Of a stretch of 64,000 nucleotides of DNA, positions 17,479 to 25,765 are shown in pieces (position 1 is the stretch's first letter; each line of letters begins with the position of its first letter). The DNA is taken from assembly GCA_965237875.1 (NCBI GenBank), contig CBDEGP010000001.1, positions 558,001 through 622,000 on the forward strand. Reading direction: 5' to 3'. The notes beneath the pieces are model-generated. The model made no database searches. It was not told the origin of the DNA and saw nothing but the letters and a program-made list of their open reading frames with translations. The position numbers and the translations under genes are program-made. The stretch is from DAOUJI01 sp965237875 (GTDB taxonomy: Bacteria; Chloroflexota; Dehalococcoidia; Lucifugimonadales; JAGWBF01).

Positions 17479-18135
17479 ATGGAGCTGTTTCTGGACACCG
17501 CCAATATAGATGAGATACGCAGCGCCGCCAGGATGGGCGTCATCAAGGGCGTAACCACCAATCCCTCCCTTGCTGCAAAAGAGGGAATCGGCAAGCTCTC
17601 GGCTTACAAGGAAGCGGTCCAGGAGATTGCCGGCATTCTGGACGGACCCATTTCCGTGGAGGTGGTCAGCCAGGACGTGGAGGGGATGATAACCGAAGGC
17701 AGGGACATTGCAGACTGGATTCCGAACCCCTGGGTCAAGCTGCCTTCCACTCCGGCGGGCATCGAGGCCATGTCGTCGTTGACCAGGGACGGCATCCGCG
17801 TGAACCAGACTCTCTGCTTCTCCGTGAACCAGGCCCTGCTGGGCGCACAGGCCGGAGCCACAGTGGTCAGCCCCTTCATCGGCCGCCTGGACGACATAGG
17901 CCAGGAGGGGATGGACCTGGTGGAGGACATAGTGGACGTGTTCTCCAACTACGAAATAGAGACCAGGGTGCTGGCGGCCAGCATCAGGAACCCCTTGCAT
18001 TGCGTAATGGCCGCCAGGGTTGGAGCACACATCTCGACAGTTCCCTATTCGGTGCTGATGCAGATGTTCAAACACCCGTTGACCGACGCCGGTCAGACCC
18101 GATTCATACAGGACTGGGAGAAGGTCTCCCGGTAG
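17479..18135 (+). CDS. Transaldolase / fructose-6-phosphate aldolase family protein
   Basis: Small (218 aa) TIM-barrel class I aldolase of the TalC/FSA group. The N-terminus MELFLDTANIDEIR and VTTNPSLAAKEG are diagnostic. The Schiff-base lysine is in NPWVKLPST. Members either transfer dihydroxyacetone units in the pentose phosphate pathway or cleave fructose 6-phosphate; sequence alone does not separate the two well, so I leave the symbol empty. Three starts are possible (GTG 17473, ATG 17476, ATG 17479); GAGG at 17468 favours the last. Probably cotranscribed with pyrG and followed by rho. Confidence 0.92.
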   Translation: MELFLDTANIDEIRSAARMGVIKGVTTNPSLAAKEGIGKLSAYKEAVQEIAGILDGPISVEVVSQDVEGMITEGRDIADWIPNPWVKLPSTPAGIEAMSSLTRDGIRVNQTLCFSVNQALLGAQAGATVVSPFIGRLDDIGQEGMDLVEDIVDVFSNYEIETRVLAASIRNPLHCVMAARVGAHISTVPYSVLMQMFKHPLTDAGQTRFIQDWEKVSR

Positions 18136-18230
18136 CCCTTGACGCCCCCAGCGGCGTCCGTCGGACTGCCACGATGACAATCGAATTTCAACAAGCGCGC
18201 GGTCCGGCGCCCAACGTCAGGAGGAAATAA

Positions 18231-19526
18231 ATGCCCGCAACAAAAGAGCGACCGACGGTGACCATGGCGGACCTGGACGGCAAGTCCAAGGAGGAGCTCG
18301 TCTCCATAGCCGAAGAGGCGGGCCTGGACTCCAACGGCCAGTTGGCCAGCCGTCCCAAAGACGAAGTCCTCAGCAAGGTGCTGCAGTTCATTGCAGACCA
18401 GCAGGGGCTTTCCGCGCTGGGCATCCTGGAGACCATGTCCGAGGGATACGGCTTCCTACGCCAGAAAGCCCTCCGGCCTGCTTCAGGGGACGTCTACGTG
18501 TCCCAGTCCCAGATCCGCCGGTTCGCCCTGAAAACCGGCGACATGGTTTCCGGCCAGGTGCGCCCCCCCAAGGACGGCGAGCGCTACTTCGGCATGGTCA
18601 GGGTTGAAAAGGTCAACGGCCTCAACCCCGACGACGCCAGGTCCCGCCAGAACTTCGAGTACCTGACCCCCATATTCCCCGACGAGCACATCAAGCTGGA
18701 GACCGCCTCCGACAACCTCACCACCAGGATGATCGACCTCTTCTCCCCCATCGGACTGGGACAGCGGGGCCTGATCGTGTCGCCGCCCAAGGCCGGAAAG
18801 ACGACGGTCCTCAAGCACATCGCCAACGGCGTCACCACCAACTGCCCCGAGGCCGAGCTGATGGTGGTGCTGATAGGGGAGCGGCCCGAAGAGGTCACCG
18901 ACATGCGCCGCTCGGTGAACGGCGAGGTGTTCGCCTCCACTTTCGATGACTCGGTGGAAGACCAGTGCCGTGTGGGAGAGTTGGCCCTGGAGCGGGCCAA
19001 GCGGCTGGTGGAAAACGAAGTGGACGTGGTTATCCTGTTGGACAGCATCACCAGGTTCACCAGGGCCTACAACTTGGCGGTCCCCAGCAGCGGACGCACC
19101 CTGTCGGGCGGCATAGACCCGGTGGCCCTCTACCCTCCCAAGAGGTTCTTTGGCGCGGCCCGGAACGTGGAGTTCGGGGGCAGCCTGACCATCATAGCCA
19201 CCTGCCTGGTGGACACGGGCAGCAGGATGGACGAGGTCATATACGAGGAGTTCAAGGGCACGGGCAACATGGAGCTCCACCTGGACCGGAGGCTTTCCGA
19301 GCGCCGGTTCTTCCCCGCCATCGACATCCAGCGCAGCGGCACCCGGCGCGAGGACCTGTTCTTCGACGAGACCATGCTCCGACAGGTAGTGCTGCTCCGG
19401 CGCATGGTGGCCCTCCTCGCCAACGACACCGTGAACAGCGCCGACGCCACAGAGAAGGTGCTCGAACAGCTGGGCAGGGCCAAGACCAACCAGGAGTTCC
19501 TGACCAACCTGTCCAAAAACGCCTAA
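18231..19526 (+). CDS. rho: Transcription termination factor Rho
   Basis: Hexameric RNA-dependent ATPase that ends transcripts. 431 aa. The N-terminal helical part (MADLDGKSKEELVSIAEEAG) is followed by the cold-shock-like RNA-binding domain with GYGFLR and DVYVSQSQIRRF. Then comes the P-loop SPPKAGKTT (near residue 185), the Walker B region VVILLDSITRF, and the secondary RNA site. Perfect AGGAGG (18219-18224) precedes the ATG. A complete, standard Rho with no insertion between the N-terminal and RNA-binding domains. Rho plus the intrinsic terminators in this window means both termination modes are used. Confidence 0.97.
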   Translation: MPATKERPTVTMADLDGKSKEELVSIAEEAGLDSNGQLASRPKDEVLSKVLQFIADQQGLSALGILETMSEGYGFLRQKALRPASGDVYVSQSQIRRFALKTGDMVSGQVRPPKDGERYFGMVRVEKVNGLNPDDARSRQNFEYLTPIFPDEHIKLETASDNLTTRMIDLFSPIGLGQRGLIVSPPKAGKTTVLKHIANGVTTNCPEAELMVVLIGERPEEVTDMRRSVNGEVFASTFDDSVEDQCRVGELALERAKRLVENEVDVVILLDSITRFTRAYNLAVPSSGRTLSGGIDPVALYPPKRFFGAARNVEFGGSLTIIATCLVDTGSRMDEVIYEEFKGTGNMELHLDRRLSERRFFPAIDIQRSGTRREDLFFDETMLRQVVLLRRMVALLANDTVNSADATEKVLEQLGRAKTNQEFLTNLSKNA

Positions 19527-19534
19527 CCCCACCC

Positions 19535-19563
19535 CCCGTCTTTCCGCCGGAGGCCGGAATCCA
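19535..19563. repeat. REP-like palindrome
   Basis: CCGTCTTTCCGCCGGAGGCCGGAATCCAC, a short inverted repeat with a CCGGCGNNNGCCGG core. Similar units occur at 19916-19948, 30838-30872, 52374-52400, 52580-52615 and 55866-55893. It follows the rho stop directly. Confidence 0.7.
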
Positions 19564-19679
19564 CCCCTCGGCCCACATCTACTCCGACGCCGTGCCAAGG
19601 ACCGGGAGTGACGAATCAGCCTGTACTTTAGATAGGCAAGCGTTATAATAACGTAAGAACCGAGACTCGCATCGGGAGT

Positions 19680-19901
19680 TTGCATGGTGGCGATGGAGGA
19701 GAGATAAGCAGGCTGGAGGGGGCCTATGAGCAGGTTGACCGGAGGCTCGACGACCTGAACAGCCGCCTCGGCGAGATGAACAGGCGGCTCTACGAGATAA
19801 GCAGGGACATGAACAGTCGTTTCAACGCCGTCATCATTTTCATTGGCGGCTCTTGGGTCACGATGATGGCCGCCATCATCGGTTTCGCCGTCAGCCGCTG
19901 A
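19680..19901 (+). CDS. Small coiled-coil protein with C-terminal membrane helix
   Basis: 73 residues. The central part (LEGAYEQVDRRLDDLNSRL and onward) has heptad spacing and should form a coiled coil. The last 25 residues (FNAVIIFIGGSWVTMMAAII) form one membrane helix, giving a tail-anchored topology. The frame begins at a TTG (19680) with GGGAG almost touching it, so the true start is uncertain; GGAGGAG at 19694 lies inside the frame and may serve a start slightly downstream. TATAAT at 19644-19649 is a likely -10. Similar short proteins are common in SAR202-like genomes to my knowledge, function unknown. Confidence 0.65.
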   Translation: MHGGDGGEISRLEGAYEQVDRRLDDLNSRLGEMNRRLYEISRDMNSRFNAVIIFIGGSWVTMMAAIIGFAVSR

Positions 19902-19915
19902 CATAGGAACCCCAC

Positions 19916-19948
19916 CCCCGTCTTTCCGGCGAAGGCCGGAATCCATCG
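19916..19948. repeat. REP-like palindrome
   Basis: CCGTCTTTCCGGCGAAGG followed by CCGGAATCCATCG, same family as 19535-19563. The two units bracket the small coiled-coil gene. Confidence 0.7.
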
Positions 19949-20010
19949 TTCCCGCTCTGGCGTTCGGCCTCGGCGCGGCGAAAGGGTAACGACGCAGCAG
20001 ACGTGAGGCC

Positions 20011-20067
20011 CCCACGCATCCCATCATGGAAATCCCCCTAATCCCGCCAATCCTGTTCTGACAGTGG
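20011..20067 (-). repeat. 57-bp inverted repeat, left arm, flanking the giant surface gene
   Basis: Read on the minus strand this is CCACTGTCAGAACAGGATTG, then GCGGGATTAGGGGGATTTCC, then ATGATGGGATGCGTGGG. It matches about 48 of 57 positions of the plus-strand segment at 23836-23892 and again at 24116-24172. The arms therefore face each other across the leader and the 1081-aa gene. The remaining sequence of 19902-20502 holds a REP unit, two promoters and the leader RNA described separately. Confidence 0.8.
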
Positions 20068-20126
20068 ATTTCGGCCTCCTGAGCGGCGGCGGGGAAAGGC
20101 AAGAAGGCAAATCCGGCTAAAGATCC

Positions 20127-20179
20127 CCCGTTTTTCTTGACCCGTTTTTCTTGACATGGACTGGCTGACTCGCTATAGT
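20127..20179 (+). promoter_or_regulatory. Strong promoter with a tandemly duplicated -35 segment
   Basis: The 14-mer CCCGTTTTTCTTGA occurs twice in a row (20127-20140, 20141-20154). The second copy supplies a perfect TTGACA (20151-20156), followed after 17 bp by TATAGT (20174-20179). Expected start point about 20186, just before the structured leader. Confidence 0.75.
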
Positions 20180-20186
20180 CTCCCTA

Positions 20187-20300
20187 GGTTTCCACGGAGC
20201 GGAGTGAGGCGGACTCTCAAGCGAGCGTAAGTTTGAGTGTTGTTAAAACCAAAACGCTGACTTTTCAGATTGCCCCAGCCTAACGGATGGGGCGATTTTT
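20187..20300 (+). ncRNA. Structured leader RNA with terminator (candidate cis-regulator or small RNA)
   Basis: The region between the strong promoter and an intrinsic terminator folds on paper. GGTTT (20187-20191) pairs with AAACC (20246-20250). Inside it ACTCTCAA (20213-20220) pairs with TTTGAGTGT (20232-20240) with one mismatch. An 18-nt linker then leads to the terminator at 20269-20300. This is the layout of an aptamer plus expression platform, but I do not recognise a known riboswitch class. It could equally be a short independent RNA. The giant surface gene starts 200 bp further down, with a weak second promoter between. Confidence 0.5.
20269..20300 (+). terminator. Intrinsic terminator in the leader of the surface gene
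   Basis: ATTGCCCCA (20269-20277) pairs with TGGGGCGAT (20288-20296), a 9-bp stem with one G-U and a 10-nt loop, followed by TTTT. It lies downstream of a promoter and upstream of the gene, so it should stop or regulate read-through. Confidence 0.75.
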
Positions 20301-20326
20301 AGGTCAGAAAACCGCGGTGGAAGTCC

Positions 20327-20356
20327 TTGACAAGGGATTCTGTATGGTGATTGAAT
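20327..20356 (+). promoter_or_regulatory. Second, weaker promoter candidate before the surface gene
   Basis: TTGACA (20327-20332), 18 bp, TTGAAT (20351-20356). It would give a transcript that bypasses the leader terminator. Confidence 0.35.
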
Positions 20357-20502
20357 AGTTTGGGTCATTTAGGGAAGGACTCGTTGCCAGTATTACACGC
20401 ATGGAACCAAGCGAGAATCGCAGCCGGGACCCTCGCCAACTCATCATACGAGGCGAGTCCAAATCTATTTCAGACGGCATTCGCGGTTAGGGGAGTTACA
20501 GC

Positions 20503-23500
20503 ATGACGAACAAGAGGGCGCTACTCATTCTTTCGGGAACGGGCATATTGGTCATCATGGCATTGACCCTCATGTGGGGAACTCTCGTGGGCGCGGCTCC
20601 GTCGGGCGCATCGACCGGCGTCATCGACGTCGACCCCATCGCAGTGTCCGACGATGAAGGGGTCGGCGGTCCCGCCCAGACGGTGACGATCACCGTAACC
20701 GACGCCGACTTGGACAGTGTGTCCTACGTCGGCACAGGCCCCAACGACGAGCCCAACGTCTTTGGCGATGACGATGACGGTATAACAGTCACTGTGGACG
20801 CCTCACAACTTGGGGCGACCGGCGTTGTGCAACTTAGGGTCCCTGTTGACCTTAACGATGACGACACCGCCAATGACACGTCACCCATAGGGGACTACGA
20901 CGGCGACGGCGACGTAGACGTCAATGACGTTGTCATAGTCAACACCGACCTGGACGGCGACGGGAGGAAAGGCGACATCGCCGTAGCCGAGATATTCAAC
21001 GCCAGTCGCGGTCAGATTAGATTCAGCGTCTTCGAAGAAGGACTGAGCGCTAGCCAAAGTGTCCAGATAAGGTACGTGGTTGCAGTCCAGCAGTTGACCA
21101 GAGCGCCTAAGACCTACACTGAAACCTTCGATGTTGACGACTTGGGGCTTGCCGACGGCTTGGAGGAAGACGGGACGGTCGACATAGGCTTAATGGCAGA
21201 CCGTCTGCCGCTTCAAGACGCCAACAACGACGGAAAGGTGGACCTGAAAGACGTAACGGCCACCGCCGTCGGTGTAAGCGGCGTCACTCTTAAGGTCACC
21301 GCCTTGGGGGGTGCGGATACGATAGGCAGCTACGTAAATGGTTCAGCGGCGGGCACGACGATAACTGTCTTGCACGACGACGGCCCGACTATCGAGGCCG
21401 ACAAGAAGATACGCATAAGCTACGCCGGACTAGAGGACCTCGTGACGGTCAGAGGCGCCGAGGACGTGACTCACTTCCTGCGCTTGAGGGAGACCAGTCC
21501 CAGTTCGGGTGTGTTCGCCGGAAAGATCAAGGCGATCAACGGCGAAGACGCCGCCGTAGAAGATGTCACCACGTACAGTCTGATGCCCGGAATGGACCGC
21601 CCCGGCGAGATTACCCAGATAGCGGTGATAGAAGGGGACAACATAACCGTCACCTACAAGGACAGGTCCAACGCGGCCAACGTAGGCCAGACCATCATCA
21701 AGATCATTGACGTGGACCCGGACTCGCCCACCTTCACCAACACGTCCCCGGCGGACAGGTCCTCGACCAACAACCTGCAGTCCGAGCTCAGCACCGAGGT
21801 GTCCGACACCATCGGCGGAGTCAACCCGTCCAAGAAAGGCACAGAGTCCGTTCAGTTCTGGTTGGACGTAGACGATGCGGGCCCCGAACAAGTGGACGCT
21901 AAAGACGTGACCGTGGCTGAGACTAGCTCGGGAAGCGGCGTATACAAAGTGTCCTTCCCGATAAACAAGATTCCCGACGTGAAGGCCGCCATCGACGACG
22001 ACACCGACCTTGAACTGAGCATCCGGTGGGAGGTCAAGGTTAAGGACGTGGCCGGCAACGAGGGCAGCACAGGCGATATAAACGCAGCGGCGGTGGACGG
22101 TAAATACGCGGCCCAGGAACTGACCATCATCAAGCAGAGTCCAGGTTTGAAGGATGCCATCACAGGCAACAACTGGGACTCGGACGCGGGTGCGTTGAAG
22201 ACCGCCAAGACAGCGGCTAACGCCGACGACAGGACCAGCATAGAGGTCCAGTTTACGGTGCCCATAAACGGCTCCAGCGTTGACGCGGACGACTTCACAG
22301 TCGACGGCGTCGTTCCCGATGACGCCGAGCACTTCAGCGGGATGGCGAGCAGCGTCTTCCTGACGGTGGACGCATTGGCCCCCGACGCAACCCCGACCGT
22401 CGCCATAGTGGGTGAAGTGGAGGACGCCGGTGGGAACACCCTGGACACCGGTTCGAAGAAAGCCAAAGACGGCATAGCTCCGGACCTGACCGTGAGCTTC
22501 GCCGGCGGGAACTTCTCCAAGTCCGGCGTGGAAATATCCGTAGTCTCCGACGAAGCCATCGCCGGAAGCCTGCCCTCCCGGACGGTGAACAGGTGCGTCA
22601 CAAGCGCTGAGAATTGCGCCGGAACGGCGGCACACTCGCAGAGGAGTTCCGTTGTAGAGACCCGTAAGGAATGGACGTTCAACATGTCCGGGTTCAGCGC
22701 AGGCCGGTATTCCCTGGTGGTGGAGGCGCGAGACACCAAGGGGAACCTGGTGAGCGCCGGCAGTTCCAACTCCAAGGCCACCGGAGCGCTCGCATTCGAA
22801 ATCGACAAGGCCATACCGGCGCCGGAGAGAGAGGGCGACGACGGCAAGGACGTGTTGAACACGCACCCAGCCCCCGGCGGAAAGATAACTCTTGCCGAGA
22901 CGACGCTCCTGCGCATCATATGGGACACGGAGAGCGACGAGTACACCGGCGACTCCCACGGCATGGTGGCGCTGAGCAAGGTGGAGTTGGACGGTGTGGA
23001 CGTAAGCGACCAGGTCAGCACCCGGGACAACAAGAACTTCACGGTAACAGTGGCCAAGTCCCTGCTGGGAGCGACCGAAGAGGACCAGCTAGGGAAACAC
23101 GCACTGGTGTTCAACGGAACTGACGAGGCGGGCAACACGCGGTCCAAGGACTTGACCTTGAACTTCACGGTCGAGTTGAGGGAGCTGTACGAGGTCAACC
23201 TGAACCCGGGCATCAACCTGGTGTCGCTGCCCGCAGACCCGGCGAGCACGGCGATAAACGACCTGATAACGTCAGACGACAACATCAACCTGGTGTTCAC
23301 GTACAACCCCAACGACCCGAGAGGCCCGTGGCTGTTCGCCTCCAGAGAGAGCGTTGACGACCCGTTCGTGGGCGACCTGGAGACAATAGACGGAAACCAC
23401 GCCTACTTCATGCGGGCCATATCCGACGTGGAGCTAAAGATAGACGTGCCGCCGCCCGACCCCGGCAGGCCGGCTCCGCCCAAGACCCTCACGGTGGTCC

Positions 23501-23748
23501 AGGGTTGGAACCTGGTCCCGGTGTCCGACATAACACGGCAGGCATTCGACAGCAAGCTGGACGCCGACGCCTACCTGACGGGAGTGGACTGGACAAGGGC
23601 GCTCACCTACGACTCGCTGCAGCCGCAGCCGTGGGTGGTTGTCAGCCCCGGCCAGGACGACGAGTTGAAGGTCGGTTTCGGGTACTGGCTGTGGGCAAAC
23701 GAGCCCGGTCAGATAATCCCCGGCGCTGGGGCCGCGGCAGCCGAATAG
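20503..23748 (+). CDS. Giant secreted surface protein with Ca-binding loops and paired C-terminal module
   Basis: 1081 aa. Starts with a Sec signal peptide (positive MTNKR, then about 22 hydrophobic residues, cleavage near GAAPSGA). Acidic and Asp-rich throughout. Two EF-hand/dockerin-like Ca loops are visible: DYDGDGDVDVND near residue 131 and DANNDGKVDLKD near 245. The middle is a series of Ig-like beta domains. Only one Cys pair is evident (about residues 695-705). The C-terminus has a two-part module, VNLNPGINLVSLPADP and VVQGWNLVPVSD, and ends in GAGAAAAE without a membrane helix or sorting tail. Probably an S-layer-like or adhesive exoprotein. AGGGGAG precedes the ATG. Flanked by inverted repeats and ended by a strong terminator, so it is a single-gene unit. 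Confidence 0.85.
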   Translation: MTNKRALLILSGTGILVIMALTLMWGTLVGAAPSGASTGVIDVDPIAVSDDEGVGGPAQTVTITVTDADLDSVSYVGTGPNDEPNVFGDDDDGITVTVDASQLGATGVVQLRVPVDLNDDDTANDTSPIGDYDGDGDVDVNDVVIVNTDLDGDGRKGDIAVAEIFNASRGQIRFSVFEEGLSASQSVQIRYVVAVQQLTRAPKTYTETFDVDDLGLADGLEEDGTVDIGLMADRLPLQDANNDGKVDLKDVTATAVGVSGVTLKVTALGGADTIGSYVNGSAAGTTITVLHDDGPTIEADKKIRISYAGLEDLVTVRGAEDVTHFLRLRETSPSSGVFAGKIKAINGEDAAVEDVTTYSLMPGMDRPGEITQIAVIEGDNITVTYKDRSNAANVGQTIIKIIDVDPDSPTFTNTSPADRSSTNNLQSELSTEVSDTIGGVNPSKKGTESVQFWLDVDDAGPEQVDAKDVTVAETSSGSGVYKVSFPINKIPDVKAAIDDDTDLELSIRWEVKVKDVAGNEGSTGDINAAAVDGKYAAQELTIIKQSPGLKDAITGNNWDSDAGALKTAKTAANADDRTSIEVQFTVPINGSSVDADDFTVDGVVPDDAEHFSGMASSVFLTVDALAPDATPTVAIVGEVEDAGGNTLDTGSKKAKDGIAPDLTVSFAGGNFSKSGVEISVVSDEAIAGSLPSRTVNRCVTSAENCAGTAAHSQRSSVVETRKEWTFNMSGFSAGRYSLVVEARDTKGNLVSAGSSNSKATGALAFEIDKAIPAPEREGDDGKDVLNTHPAPGGKITLAETTLLRIIWDTESDEYTGDSHGMVALSKVELDGVDVSDQVSTRDNKNFTVTVAKSLLGATEEDQLGKHALVFNGTDEAGNTRSKDLTLNFTVELRELYEVNLNPGINLVSLPADPASTAINDLITSDDNINLVFTYNPNDPRGPWLFASRESVDDPFVGDLETIDGNHAYFMRAISDVELKIDVPPPDPGRPAPPKTLTVVQGWNLVPVSDITRQAFDSKLDADAYLTGVDWTRALTYDSLQPQPWVVVSPGQDDELKVGFGYWLWANEPGQIIPGAGAAAAE

Positions 23749-23786
23749 TCCCGTAACGTAAGCTGCTGGTTAGAAGAGACCAGACT

Positions 23787-23824
23787 AAGAGCCCTCCCCA
23801 GGATGCGGGGAGGGCTCTTGTTTT
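23787..23824 (+). terminator. Strong intrinsic terminator
   Basis: Perfect 13-bp stem AAGAGCCCTCCCC (23787-23799) / GGGGAGGGCTCTT (23807-23819) with a 7-nt loop, followed by GTTTT. Ends the surface-gene transcript. Confidence 0.92.
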
Positions 23825-23835
23825 GTGGGGCGGGG

Positions 23836-24374
23836 CCATTGTCAGGACAGGATTAGTGGGATTGGGGGATTCCCATGATGGCGATGCGTAGGAGGTCCCC
23901 CGTCCCTTTCTCGCTCCCCCTCTTATCGTCGCTCCGGAGCAGGCGGAAGCGCATGGCCCCCTCTCCTTCGACGGGAGAGGGCTGGGGTGAGGGTGGTCTG
24001 GGTCATTCTCTTCAACCTCAGCTTTGGACGCGTCCTTGGTTCCCCCCTCATCCCTTCGACAGGCTCAGGACAGGCCCAACCTTCTCCCGCCAGGGGAGAA
24101 GGGGCCCATTGTCAGGACAGGATTAGTGGGATTGGGGGATTCCCATGATGGGGATGCGTAGGAGGTCCCCCTCGTCCCTTTCTCGCTCCCCCTCTTATCG
24201 TCGCCGGAGCAGGCGGAAGCGCATGGCCCCCTCTCCCTCGACGGGAGAGGGCTGAGGTGAGGGCGGTCTGGGTCATTCTCTTCAACCTCAGCTTTGGACG
24301 CGTCCTTGGTTCCCCCTCATCCCTTTGACAGGCTCAGGACAGGCCCAACCTTCTCCCGCCAGGGGAGAAGGGGA
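23836..24374. repeat. Tandem duplication of a 280-bp composite repeat
   Basis: Unit 1 is 23836-24115 and unit 2 is 24116-24374, nearly identical with a few small indels. Each unit contains the inverted-repeat arm (first 57 bp), a TCCCTTTCTCGCTCCCCCTC segment, a palindrome CCCTCTCC..CGACGGGAGAGGG, and a TTCTCCCGCCAGGGGAGAAGG hairpin at the end. No plausible gene. Together with the next repeat it fills the 910-bp gap between the two surface genes. Confidence 0.85.
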
Positions 24375-24404
24375 AGGCGCTGCCCATGTTCATAGTAATG
24401 AACG

Positions 24405-24510
24405 GGGTTTGGGCCCTTCGACAAGCTTTCAAGTAACTGCTCTGAGTTACTCGCCGTTGCTCAGCCCCGGGACAAGGCGTAACCCTGCTCTGGGCGAGCG
24501 GAGGTAAGCA
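24405..24510. repeat. Mosaic intergenic repeat, copy 4
   Basis: TTCGACAAGCTTTCAAGTAA, then CTGAGTTACTCGCCGTTGCT and GGCGTAACCCTGCTCTGGGC: modules of the repeat at 80-330, in the opposite orientation. Confidence 0.65.
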
Positions 24511-24658
24511 GCTTCCCGTGCGGCTAGGGTTTGGAACCCGCTTGCTAACCCATGCTATAGCCTTGTAATTTATAGGCGCCTGGGGGATACAATAGAAGGC
24601 GGATACATTGCCGGGGCGCCTTGCGGGCGCCCGGTCTGGGGAATAGGAGGAGGTCGGG

Positions 24659-25279
24659 GTGGCGGCTAACGCTCTTTCCAGGATGTTCACGCTTGCCGTT
24701 GTGATTGCAACAGCGGCGGCGATCATGGGAGCAGGGCAGTCCCAGACGTTGCCGGAGTACCCCAACGTTTTCAGCGGGTCGGTCCTCTTCGCAGGAGAAC
24801 CTGCGCCCGACGGAGTCGAGATATTCGCTCGCATGGGGGACTACCAGTCCAACGTGGCCCGGGAGGGGTTCGAAGCGGACCAACGGCCCATAGCGCTCAC
24901 CAAAGACGGAGGCTATGTGAACCTGAAGGTGCAGCCTACCGGGACCAACCTGGTGGGGAAGACCATCACCTTCTTCGCGACCTTCGGACATGGAGAGGTG
25001 CAGGCGGAAGAGACCGTTTCGTTCAAGCGGGGTCCGCTTTTCGCGTCCGGTACCAACCTGAGTTTCCCTTCACTGCCGCCCGGGTCTCCCGTGCCCACGC
25101 CTGTCCCCACGCCGACTCAGCCGCCCCAGACGCCGACGCCCAGCCCCACGCCCGTTTTGCCCATACCCGGAGACACGAACATACCGCAGATGTCCCAGCT
25201 GGCCGTGGTAGTGGGAGTGGGAGCGATCCTGGCGGGCGGCGCAATGCTCCTGCTGGTGCGGCGGCGGAAGGTCTCGTAG
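24659..25279 (+). CDS. Surface protein with signal peptide, Pro/Thr stalk and anchor-type C-terminus
   Basis: 206 aa. An N-terminal signal peptide (hydrophobic 10-25) leads to a small beta domain (about 35-130). A Pro/Thr-rich stalk (about 140-172) follows, and then LPIPGDTNIP, a 25-residue membrane helix and the tail RRRKVS. Leader, domain, stalk, LPxPG-like motif, helix and basic tail is the layout of cell-wall sorted proteins, so it is a candidate client of the sortase at 4764; that link is inference. The start is GTG 24659, with AGGAGGAGG just upstream. It could instead simply be a one-helix membrane protein. Confidence 0.75.
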   Translation: MAANALSRMFTLAVVIATAAAIMGAGQSQTLPEYPNVFSGSVLFAGEPAPDGVEIFARMGDYQSNVAREGFEADQRPIALTKDGGYVNLKVQPTGTNLVGKTITFFATFGHGEVQAEETVSFKRGPLFASGTNLSFPSLPPGSPVPTPVPTPTQPPQTPTPSPTPVLPIPGDTNIPQMSQLAVVVGVGAILAGGAMLLLVRRRKVS

Positions 25280-25317
25280 GGGAGAGCTTAGACGTCTCCT
25301 CCATCATTCCGAACGCC

Positions 25318-25488
25318 CCACATTGCCATTCCGCACGCCGCAGGGCGGCGTGAGGAATCTAATGCGCTTGTTCACAAAGCCCGCCCAACGAGAAACGCAG
25401 CGCCCAAGACCTGCGCGTCAGTCGCTGAGACTGCGCCGCGGCTGTGGAGAACCTCCTTAGATTCCTCGCTGCGCTTCGGAATGACTAT
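25318..25488. repeat. MITE-like element with terminal inverted repeats
   Basis: ATTCCGCACGCC..GAGGAATCTAA at the left end is answered by TTAGATTCCTCGCTGCGCTT followed by CGGAATGAC at the right. A related shorter element lies at 52442-52537 and shares the core CAAAGCCCGCCC. No coding capacity. Confidence 0.65.
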
Positions 25489-25564
25489 GGCCTTGCGAAG
25501 GCCACATAAGGGCGATGAAAATAGCGGTGCAGCAAGGCGGCAGTCATTGGCGCTGAGGGATTGT

Positions 25565-25680
25565 CCCCTCGCCCTTGGCGGGAGAGGGTGATATGCGGCA
25601 GTCTCTCCAACCTAGCCTATGCACCAATCCTGACGTCCCCCCTCATCCCAACCTTCTCCCGCCAGGGGAGAAGGGGCAGG
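25565..25680. repeat. CCCTCATCC / GGGGAGAAGG repeat
   Basis: TCGCCCTTGGCGGGAGAGGG, then CCCTCATCCCAACCTTCTCC and CGCCAGGGGAGAAGGGG, the same two-hairpin repeat as inside 23836-24374 and at 55900-56010. With the MITE it fills the gap 25280-25765. Confidence 0.65.
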
Positions 25681-25765
25681 CGCCGTCTATTATCATGGTA
25701 ATGACAGTGTGGAGGGGAACCCCTTGGACAGGCTCGGGGCGAACGGAAAATCGAAATACCGTGGC

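Noticed and set aside
16564..18180. 538-codon minus-strand frame across pyrG and the transaldolase-like gene
   Set aside because: Runs antisense through two conserved genes; a high-GC artefact.
18483..20102. 539-codon minus-strand frame across rho
   Set aside because: Antisense to rho and into REP repeats; no homology-like features.
21430..23312. Two long minus-strand frames (509 and 486 codons) inside the giant surface gene
   Set aside because: The plus-strand frame has a signal peptide, Ca loops and a ribosome site; the antisense frames have none.
19533..24374. REP and hairpin series considered as a CRISPR array
   Set aside because: Units are few, unequal in spacing and orientation, and have no unique spacers; no cas genes in the window.
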